The notes beneath the pieces are model-generated. The model did no database searches. It was not told where the DNA came from and worked only from the letters and a program-made list of their open reading frames with translations. Positions 1 to 7,786 of a DNA stretch of 12,754 nucleotides are shown here, piece by piece (positions within the stretch are counted from its first letter, which is position 1; the number at the start of each line of letters is the position of its first letter). The DNA comes from Physocladia obscura (Eukaryota > Chytridiomycota > Chytridiomycetes > Chytridiales > Chytriomycetaceae). A program made the position numbers and the translations under genes. The DNA is taken from contig JADGJH010000969.1 of the NCBI GenBank assembly GCA_027596945.1, positions 1 through 12,754 on the forward strand, read 5' to 3'.

Positions 1-640
1 GATGTCACCAGTTTTCTAAGGGGAAAATGTCAAAGTGGTGGTAAATGCACTATAAATAGTGAAACCCACAGCAGACTTGCAATAATATACAAAAAAACTG
101 ATAACTTATAGTCTGACAACTCTTTCCTAAAGACTTCTGACTCTACTCAACATATAACAAAATGGATTCATTGGTTCTCAGTTTTCTTTTCAGTGTTCAA
201 AATTAATTTATTTTGATTACTGACAAAAAAAATTTGGTTTAAAAAACTTACCACATTAAGTCCTGCATCCAATTTCAATAACATTGACCCATTTTGACCA
301 TGTTTTCTCATTGATATGAAAGAATGCTGCTCTGCATTCTTTTGTATGGTATACCTTCAAGTAGTACATGAACATCAATAGATAGATCCTTCTCAGTGAT
401 GAAGTGATCTGAAGCAAGTCAATCCAAGTATCTTCACAGCTGAAGATATTAAAGCCAAAATGACTATTAAAACATTGATGCCATATGGTTGATCCTTCTC
501 CTATTGCCTTTAATCCAATCAAAGGAGAAGCAATGACAAACCAGGTCATGTGTTCCAAATTTTGTGGCAAATCAAAATGAAATTTTTTCAACCCATGATT
601 TCCAAAATGAAAAAAAAGATCAATTTTCTAAGTCTAATAA
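1..640 (-). pseudogene. Harbinger-like (DDE_Tnp4 type) transposase relic, cut by the window edge
   Basis: Read on the minus strand, 636 down to 256 is open and encodes about 125 residues. Its C-terminal part (YLKVYHTKECRAAFFHINEK followed by TWSKW) matches my memory of the segment 'FLKxYxTExxxAxxFxVxEKTxRKW' just before the catalytic domain of DDE_Tnp4 transposases. The frame ends at a TAA near 256. A +1 frame continues with LLKLDAGLNVV up to a canonical GTAAGT donor near 250, so one frameshift is likely. Further on, isolated family-like scraps appear (SDYKLS near 80, KTGDI at the edge), separated by stops. There is no ATG at the family's usual start and a TAG lies just upstream. This is a decayed copy whose catalytic DDE residues would lie outside the window. 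The family call comes from motif memory only. Confidence 0.5.
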
Positions 641-802
641 CGTACGATCCAAATCAGCTGTAGCCATTCTAAAAAGCATTCTATTTATTTGAAAATTAAT
701 TTTAATTTAAAAAAATGAGTATGGATGTGAAGAGACTGTGCTTCTGGTAACTTGGATATGGGTAAAATGGAATGAAATATAAAATTTATCAAGTTATTAG
801 AG

Positions 803-1550
803 TTGATCTGTTTTCCTGTTTTCAACAAATCACAAAATGGGTCAGGACCCTCACAAAAAATTTTGCAAATTAGATCAAAATGGGACCAAAATGAAAGAAG
901 TCAGTACAGGAATGGATTATTGAAGCATAAAATGCACTCAAAACAGCATATGACTAGTGGAAGCAGGCCTATTCAAGTCAATCAGATCCAATTCCAACTG
1001 TTATTTGCAACTATGATGGATCAGGTGTCAGGTCAGTACCAAGCGACTCCAATTACCAAATACATCAAGCAACTAGGTTGATCACTATAATACAGTTAAA
1101 GAATCTGAGAATGATCCTCCTGTTGAGCATGCTCTTGGTGTGCAACTTATGAGTGGTGGATCTACAAAAACACACAAAACTTTCAAAAATGCCGCAACCC
1201 CATCAAAAAAATCTGCAATTAGTTCAAATGTTGAAAAAAACACAATTATTCAGCTGCCATCATCACTTGTAGAGGTCTGTGAATTTGTTAAAAGTGTCAG
1301 AGGAATCCAAATGTCTTACTATGGAGTTTTGTTTCAACAAATTGCTGATTAAAATGTTTTCATATTGTTTGCTGATAGTGATTCAACATTAGTACTTAGG
1401 CTCTCACCAAAAAATCCAATGCCAAATTGGATTGATCCAAAAATTCCAAGTCATCAAGTTTCAAAATATCCCAAATTGATATCAATCCTTGAAGTTGCAA
1501 AATTGAAAACAAATTTCCAGTTTAAATGCCATATTTCTCTTGGTATTTGA
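803..1550 (+). pseudogene. Unidentified gene-like stretch, 2-3 exons, probably decayed
   Basis: A frame open from 803 to 1031 ends at a good donor (GTCAGT at 1032). An acceptor (TACAG, ending 1095) restores phase exactly into a second open stretch from 1096 to a TAA at 1352. The 64-nt intron is in the size class of the certain introns of this window. A weaker splice (GTCTTA near 1312 to GATAG near 1379) would carry the frame on to a TGA at 1550. A further acidic open stretch follows at about 1587-1770 in a frame I could not join. The products are rich in Lys, Gln and Ser and I recognise no family. I found no start codon that splices in frame to 803. It may be a second protein of the neighbouring transposon, a remnant of a host gene, or chance reading frames in AT-rich DNA. 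Confidence 0.3.
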
Positions 1551-1770
1551 ATTATTCCTCGTACAATGACACATAGAAATGGAATCTGAAAGTTGGTTTT
1601 GCAAGGAGGGAAATGGATTGTTGAAAAAGAGATGGCTGAATATGAGTACCATAGTGATGGTGATGAGAATGAGGAAACAAGTGAAGGAAACATTTCTTAT
1701 TCTTTAAATGCTGGTTGTATTTTTGTTTTTCAAGAATATTCTGCTATTGAAGGCACTATTTCAGCTTATT

Positions 1771-1951
1771 GAATAAATTGATTTTTTATTTTATTACTAC
1801 TTTTGGAATTGGGGCATCTTCCAGGGCACTCAAACTGAATTAGACAATTATAATAACCCAAAAATAAAAAATAAAAATACTTGACATGTATTTATTTTAT
1901 TCTTGTTCTTTTAATTTCTCAATTTTGTCTTTTTTGTGTATCTAATAAAGC
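1771..1951 (+). promoter_or_regulatory. AT-rich upstream region of the TRAPPC6 gene
   Basis: This spacer is almost entirely A and T, with long T runs. No TATA or CCAAT box stands out. The only GC-richer patch, around 1805-1835, contains ATTGGGGCATC and could be an old transposon end. The promoter of the following gene must lie here because its ATG is at 1952. Confidence 0.35.
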
Positions 1952-2686
1952 ATGTCTGCTGATTTAGCAACAACAAAATATGTTTGCGACTCAGCAATGG
2001 ATCTGCTCATGATCGAAATGGTTGCGATCCTGTCAAAAACGCACTCCGAGACCGACGGCGAAGACCGCGAAGCCGCGTACGCGAAGCTGGAATTGCTGGG
2101 TTATCGCGTCGGAATGGGACTTGTCGAGAGGTGAAACCTGTAATATACTGGGGTTTATTCTCGACATATTATTACTGCATATCGAACTAAATAGCAACTT
2201 TGCGAATTCCAGAGCCACGCGCGATAAGCCACGCTTTGCCGACAATCTCGATATCATCAAGTTTATCTGCAAAGACTTTTGGCTGTTGCTTTTCAACAAG
2301 CAAATTGACAACCTCAAGACAAACCATCGCGGCGTTTATGTTCTCACTGATAATAATTTCAGATGGTTTGTGCGTATGGCTGCCGATATTCCTACCGATA
2401 CGGCTCAACTTGCGGTTCTGGTTGGTTTTCCATCTTTATGTTTAGGTCAGAATAAACTATTATTTTTTTCTTCAGCATACTGCATTTCCTTGTGGTTTAA
2501 TACGTGGAGCGTTGTCGAATCTGGGGGTTTCAAGCATTGTTCTTGCCGATGTAACGAATTTGCCGCAATGTATTTTATTCATTTTTGATTCTTTATATGA
2601 GTTATTTAACGTGTTTTTTTTTTGTTTATTTTTTATTTTTTATTTTTTTTATGATCACAGGCACATTCCAAATCAAGTTTCGGTGA
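1952..2686 (+). CDS. TRS33: TRAPP complex subunit 6 (TRAPPC6/Trs33 family), 4 exons, 168 aa
   Basis: This is a Bet3-superfamily subunit of the TRAPP complexes, which tether vesicles at the Golgi and act as Rab GTPase exchange factors. Exons: 1952-2130, 2213-2420, 2476-2569 and 2661-2686. Introns of 82, 55 and 91 nt keep phase throughout. The product is 168 aa, close to animal TRAPPC6 (about 160) and shorter than yeast Trs33. Family landmarks in order: LGYRVGMGLVER at the end of exon 1, then FADNLDIIKFICKDFW, NLKTNHRGVYVLTDNNFR, and CGLIRGALSNLGV in exon 3. The last residues QCTFQIKFR match the family's terminal beta strand. Splice sites were chosen by alignment: acceptor 2212 gives ERATRDKPRF, colinear with the animal ERFTKDTARF. 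The second donor is the unusual GTTGGT. The start is the first ATG before the conserved helix. Confidence 0.93.
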
Positions 2687-2738
2687 AGTGATAATGAAAT
2701 AATAAATAATATGATGAACAGATTAATTTGCCGTCTTT
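2687..2738 (+). promoter_or_regulatory. 52-bp spacer: TRAPPC6 3' end and promoter of next gene
   Basis: AATAAA at 2701-2706 lies only 15 bases after the TRAPPC6 stop and probably serves as its poly(A) signal. An ATG at 2711 opens a frame different from the next gene and overlaps its first exon, so the next transcript probably starts downstream of it. The second gene's promoter must therefore overlap the end of the first gene. Confidence 0.4.
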
Positions 2739-4890
2739 ATGACGAAATTCAAAGAGAAAGTAACCAATGGTTTTGTGTTTTCAACAAAATACTTGCTGAT
2801 AACTATGTTGAAAGGAGCAACAGCCAGAGTCACCAAAGCGAGTGTCCAATTCGGATTTCGCGCATCATTAACGGGAACATCAACCTCTTCACAACCGTCG
2901 GCGATTGCGATTGCGGCGGATCGGCTGCATGCTCTAACTCTGCAGCAGGGTGCCCAATCCAGGTTTTAATTACCAAAAGGTTAAACATCGACTGATTATC
3001 AATCACAATTGCCAGAATCGCCTTTAAACTGCCAGGTAGCACCTTTAATATTGCAGGTATAGGCAAAAGTTTATATTAAACTTTACCTGTGCTTTAACAG
3101 TTTCAAAACAGTTGTTGGCGACACTTTCACTGGCAAAGAAGCTTTCGTCAACGCAATTCTCGAAAACAGCCAGGTTAATGAAATAGTCGCCGAGAAAAAG
3201 ACTCTATCTGATGCGTTTAATGATTTGGATTTTGTCCGTGTATCGTAAGCTAGTTTGCTTTTTTTTTTGTTTTGTAAACCTCAGAACTCTTTGTTTTGCA
3301 GCTATGCACCAACATATTCATCGCAATCGCTAGTTGAAGAAAATATTGTCAATGTTAAATTGGGTCTTGACTGGCTACAGAATTACAATACTGATGTTGT
3401 GCTGATTCCATCCGTGGCTCCATTCTCAGCCGTATCAACCGCTGTCGCTGAATCAGATCTTACTATTCTTGTTACCAACGCTAATGCACCATTATCAACG
3501 AAACTTGATTCAGAGTTCATTGAGAAATTTGGCCAAAAACCAAATCTTCTGATCGCGGCAAACTCGATTGATACAAATGAAGTGACACCCACAAGCGATT
3601 TAAACGCGTATATTACTGCTCGCTTAAAAGAAATTTCTGCTCCAGCATTCACTTCTGTCGCTTCATCACCCATTATCACCAAAATTCCCGTTTTCCCCAT
3701 CAACACCACCATTGCACATAATGCTTTGCAAGACCCATCCGCACCATCATTCACTGAAAAGTGGACGCGTTCCGGAATCCAAGACATCAAATCCAAAATT
3801 CTCTCAACAATACACACTGAAATTGCCAGAACAGCCGCACAGACAGCTAACGCGCGGTACGCAATCAGAGAATCTGCCATCCTCGCATCTCTCGACGCCG
3901 AAAACGCCATCGAAGTCCTCGATGCCGTTAAACGCCGCGTCCATGGTGCTCTTGCCAAAGGGCTCGCTGCCGAGCAGGATCGTTTGCGACGCGGCTTTCT
4001 TGAAACGGACCTTATTAGCGTTGGTGACCGCGTCCGCAATCTTGTGACGAGTGTACGTAAATATTTTGAGGGTATTGGGATTTCGGGGCTGATTGTTGGG
4101 GGCGGTGGTTCGGCTGTTGCGGCAGAAGTTGGCGAGAAGATGAACTTGCATGGATTGGAGGGAGCTGAGTTCCGCATGACTTATGCTGTTGGAAAATTGA
4201 ATGAGGGTTTGTATACGCTTTACTCGCGTACTCGGGCGGAGCTTGCGTCGTTTGCTGAGAATTCTCACGCCCTCTCGGCGTTTGCCGTTACTAAGGGTCT
4301 CCAAGCTGATATTGGTCGGATCATTGATATTTTGGATAAGCAGGCGCCTTCTGGGAATGGAGTACAGGTTGATGTACTTGTTCTCAAAAACTTGGTGGCG
4401 AATGGATTCAAAATTGAAGATGAAATTGAAAAGCTGCAAAATAAGGCAGATAGTGCTATTCGGTCATTATTTTCATCGCAGGTATTTTATTGAACTTTCT
4501 TGTTTGTAAAAAGTACTAAATTTAATGTACAAATTTCAGGTTTTTTTCATTGTCGCTGGAGTTTTTGCAACATATTTAGGTGTCCCATGGGCTATTTCAA
4601 TTCCATCTACAGGATCTTTCATGACTGCAGGAGTCGGATTTGCTGGTCTGAGGTGGAGATCGGTACAAGATCAGTTTTTATCGCGAATCAGCCAAGAGCA
4701 AAAAACACTAGAATCCAGACTAATTGACACATACGATCGCGAATTTACACGTGTTGTTGCAGATCCCCTCTCGTCCATTGTCAACATGCTTGACAATGCA
4801 GTGGAAAAAAGACTATCAGAAGCTAAAGAAACGAAGGCTCAAATTGACGCCTTGATAAAAGATTTGGAAGATGGTAGTCAATTGGAGTGA
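2739..4890 (+). CDS. Mitochondrial dynamin-like protein with degenerate P-loop (Mmc1-like?), 5 exons, 642 aa
   Basis: Exons: 2739-2962, 3016-3056, 3112-3244, 3302-4481 and 4540-4890, with introns of 53-58 nt in phase. The ATG at 2739 is the first after an in-frame TAA. An in-frame ATG at 2805 (620 aa) begins a textbook mitochondrial presequence, MLKGATARVTKASVQFGFRA, and may be the true start. The joined exons give FNIAVVGDTFTGKEAFVNAIL at residues 86-106, a dynamin-type beta-1/P-loop where Glu replaces the usual Ser/Thr after Lys. ESDLTILVTNANAPLS (about 181-197) and LLIAANSID (about 214-222) sit where mitofusin-like proteins have 'ADxxLFVTxADRPxT' and the NKxD motif, here lost. A Gly-rich hydrophobic stretch lies near 393-410, a hydrophobic hairpin at 527-565, and a charged coiled coil at the C-terminus. 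I think of fungal Mmc1, a matrix dynamin-like protein, but could not check. It may bind membrane without hydrolysing GTP. Confidence 0.7.
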
Positions 4891-5472
4891 ATATTCAATG
4901 TGCATTCACAGCACAAATAATAAAATGGTGAAAGAAAAAAACCCAAAAATGGTTGGTATTGCAAGTTCAAGGAGCCATCCTCACCCATCGATACATCCGT
5001 TCGTTCATCCGTTGTCGTACACATGCAATTAGCCAATCTATTATTTTTCGCTCTTTGCGGTGAATGGCGCCGATGAATGTCAAGCGCAACTGCTCAGACT
5101 GTGCGCTTTGTTTGTGTGCATCTTAACCACATCCTATTCAAAATTTTTTGGCTCTCATCTTGCACCTGTCACTATTCGTATTGGCTGGTTTCTTGTAACC
5201 GAGGGAACGACTTCACACACGAAGCCTAGTACCAATGACGTTCTTTTTAATCACCTGATCATCAACCGAATTTTGGGATTTCGCGCAGGATCATCCAAAT
5301 GTTTTGCGGATATGAAAGGCACAAACAACATCCATCTTTGACGGATGTATGAGGAATTAGGAGTCTTATAAAGTTCTTCTTCTGGAAGACGCTCCCGTGA
5401 CATTTCGTTCCTCGTTGCTCTTTATTAAACCTTTCTCCTTCCTCCTGTTCTTTCGCACTCTGTCGTCGGTAG
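4891..5472 (+). promoter_or_regulatory. Upstream region of eL8: CCAAT boxes, TATA-like box, possible first exon and intron
   Basis: AATAAA at 4919-4924 probably ends the preceding gene. AGCCAAT occurs at 5031-5037 and its inverse ATTGGCT at 5180-5186, a pair of CCAAT boxes in opposite orientation. TATAAAG is at 5367-5373. A pyrimidine-rich run of about 70 bases ends at the splice acceptor CGGTAG (5472). Since coding starts right after this acceptor with no ATG, a first exon must lie in this region. Two candidates: ATG at 4949-4951 directly followed by donor GTTGGT (521-nt intron), or ATG at 5299 with a 16-codon exon ending at donor GTATGA (5347; 126-nt intron). Both keep phase. Confidence 0.45.
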
Positions 5473-6560
5473 GCTCCTCCAAAGACCACTGGTAAAAAAG
5501 TTGCTACCGCTCCGGGAGCTAAGAAATCTGCTGCTGCGAAAGTCTCCAACCCTTTGTTTGAGAAAACTCCACGCAATTTTGGCATTGGTAAATATTGGAT
5601 CTTGAAATTTTTTTTTTTGTTAAATAATTTTGTTCCCTTTTTTGAAGGGCAAGCAATTCAACCAAAACGTGATCTTACTCGCTTTGTTAAATGGCCTGAG
5701 TACGTTCGTCTTCAGCGTCAGAAGACAATCTTACGTCAGCGTCTTAAGGTTCCACCTGCCATCAATCAATTTTCGAAAGCCCTCGATAAAAATACTGGTT
5801 TGCACAAACCTCCGAAAATGCGAAAGACACTTTATTATTTTACATGATGATTGCATTTTTCGCTTTACCTTTCCGAGATGGATTCTTGTCACTTTACTGT
5901 GTCGGAAACCTGGAATTTCCATTTGCTTCATTGTGTTTGGGAACTCCAATGACGGACATGCACTTTCTGATCCTTCCAATTTTTTATATACTGGATTTCC
6001 AATCTTAAGTTTTTAAATTCACTTTTTTTTTCTTCACAGCCACACAAGCATTCAAGCTTCTGTCGAAATACCGGCCTGAAACGTCCATCGAGAAAAAGGC
6101 CCGTCTGACAACTGCTGCAGAAGCCAAATCCGCGGGCGGAAAAATTGACCAAGGAAAAAAGCCAATTTTTGTGAAGTACGGAATCAACCACATCACCGCC
6201 CTAGTGGAAGCAAAAGCCGCTCAACTCGTTTTGATTGCGCATGATGTTGATCCGATCGAAATTGTTGCTTGGTTGCCAGCGCTCTGCCGTAAGATGGGAG
6301 TCCCGTATGCTATCGTTAAAGGCAAGAGCAGACTTGGAACGGTTGTACACAAGAAGACTGCTACAGCTTTGGCTGTTACTGATGTGAAGGCTGAGGACAA
6401 GCATGAACTCGCTGCATTGATTTCGGCGATCAAGACTAATTTTACTGAAAAGACTGAAGAGAGCCGTAAGCAGTGGGGTGGAGGTATCATGGGTCGTAAA
6501 TCGCAGGATACGACTGCCAAGCGTGAAAAAATCAGAGCCAAGGAACTTGCTCACAAGTGA
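5473..6560 (+). CDS. RPL8: 60S ribosomal protein eL8 (yeast Rpl8, human RPL7A); start codon in an upstream exon not fixed
   Basis: This is a structural protein of the large cytosolic ribosomal subunit, with the L7Ae fold in its second half. Exons seen: 5473-5587, 5648-5797 and 6040-6560, giving 261 residues plus the missing Met. The yeast protein has 256. Landmarks in order: [14 protein letters not shown] across the first exon end, [88 protein letters not shown] and [12 protein letters not shown] near the end. The N-terminal [18 protein letters not shown] resembles yeast Rpl8 immediately after its Met, so ATG probably abuts the intron that ends at 5472; an in-frame TAG directly precedes the exon. 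Introns are 60 and 242 nt, the latter far longer than its neighbours. Codon use is more GC-rich than the surroundings, as expected for a highly expressed gene. Confidence 0.95.
5798..6039 (+). other. Unusually long eL8 intron, possible C/D-type small RNA host
   Basis: This 242-nt intron (donor GTTTGC, acceptor TTCACAG) is three to four times the usual length here. It contains a perfect C-box match ATGATGA at 5844-5850 and a D-box match CTGA at 5967-5970, 127 nt overall. Between them, TTTCCGA (5870-5876) and TCGGAAA (5902-5908) can pair. The animal orthologue RPL7A carries C/D snoRNAs in its introns. Against a snoRNA: the sequences just outside the boxes do not form the usual terminal stem, and I could not match the bases upstream of the D box to rRNA over ten or more positions. 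Confidence 0.25.
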
Positions 6561-6620
6561 AAAAACAAAAAGAAGGACTTCAATAAATTGAATTACTATT
6601 TTTCTTCCTAATAAAGTTCA
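6561..6620 (+). terminator. eL8 3' UTR with two poly(A) signals
   Basis: AATAAA occurs at 6582-6587 and again at 6610-6615 in an AT-rich stretch after the eL8 stop. Either is well placed for cleavage and polyadenylation. Confidence 0.6.
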
Positions 6621-7786
6621 TTTGATGTTAATCTTACGAGAACAGTTCAATGATACAGAAGAGATGACAATACAGAACAAAATAAGTTCAAGCACTGGCA
6701 ATCCCAAAAAAGCAGTCTGTACACCCACTCATTGCAAGTGGAGTCATCATTCCATAAGAAGTATTTTGGCTAATCCTCCCAGGGGCAGCTTTTTTTTTGT
6801 TTTGCAAAATGCAAAACGAAAAATTCTTATAATTTGTTTCCCAACGCACCTTGTCAACTGTAACTTTCAGGAATCTAAGATCAGCCAGTAAAAACTTAAT
6901 TTTTATTTTTTTAAACAATGTTCTTGCAGCACAAACTGAGCGGGACCCATTCGAATTTTCACATCTCTCCAAAATCTCCATTTTTTTTTTTTTTTGGGTG
7001 AGTCCCCACTGCAATCCTCGTATAAATTCTGGAAAATGTCTGTATACATCAAGATTGCAAAAATTTTGAACAGTAACTTTCACAAAAGCATGGTATTGAC
7101 TGTGCCAATGTGGAAAATAATCTGGGAGTAATTGAGATTTCTATCATTCTACAGAAAACACAACTTTTTGATGAATTCAGAATCTAATGCATTTAAAAAG
7201 AATAAATCTCTTTTGTGTATTTTGTGTGTCACTGATAAAATAACCCAGCGGTTCTAGTGAACAACTCACATTCTCATCCTACTATGTAATTTCAGTCTCT
7301 GGTTACAGTTAGTTGGTAGTGAAATAACACAAGTACTTATCTTTGTCATCATGAATAGGTGCTTTGCTCTGTACATGATGTGTTGCCAGAACTGTGCTTT
7401 AAGTAAATATGTTTGTGTAACACATATTAATTGAAACTATTGGAGGTTTTGAGTTTTTTTGAATTGGAATGTGTAGTTTGTATTTGGAAATTGTTCTTTG
7501 TAACCCTTATACTACTATTCTCTGTGAGAGCAGTCTAATACAATTTTGATTTGTTGGTCTCACCACTATTTTTAGTTTTATTTTATTTCAAACTTCTTTG
7601 ACCCAACTACACCTTTATCATCATTAGCATATCATTCTTTATTCCATTATTGACTTTTCCTCCTTTCCATTTGTCAGTAACAATTTTTCTTCTTCAGAAG
7701 TTATCTGAAACTCTATAAATCTTTATTATAACTTCTCTTTCACTTCTTTATTTGCAACATTAAAAAAAACAGAAAATATTATTGCA
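6621..7786. other. AT-rich gene-free stretch with one coding-like segment on the minus strand
   Basis: No complete gene is visible. On the minus strand, 6798 to 6688 reads AAPGRISQNTSYGMMTPLAM and then SGCTDCFFGIASA to a stop, and 6895 to 6855 reads LADLRFLKVTVDK up to a good donor (GTGCGT). A third patch at 7070-6990 has DVYRHFPEFIRGLQWGL. These could be exons of a decayed gene, but I could not join them in phase and recognise no family. From 7084 to 7700 I see only AT-rich sequence. TTTATT at 7722-7727 and 7747-7752 would be poly(A) signals of the minus-strand gene that ends at 7787. Confidence 0.4.
6799..6817. repeat. Perfect 8-bp inverted repeat
   Basis: GTTTTGCA and TGCAAAAC flank three A bases. 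A hairpin could form in either transcript. It follows a T run and has no assigned role; it might be a transposon scar or chance. Confidence 0.5.

Noticed and set aside
2022..2588. Single unspliced 188-codon frame across TRAPPC6
   Set aside because: It reads through introns and mixes frames; only its middle part is coding. The four-exon model restores the conserved ends on both sides.
3383..4177. Long minus-strand open frame opposite the dynamin-like gene
   Set aside because: It is the antisense of a well-supported exon with family motifs on the plus strand; its product is low-complexity Arg/Ser/Ala sequence.
5060..5341. 93-codon plus-strand frame upstream of eL8
   Set aside because: No family resemblance, and it does not splice in phase to the eL8 exon. 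It overlaps the CCAAT boxes and probable first intron.
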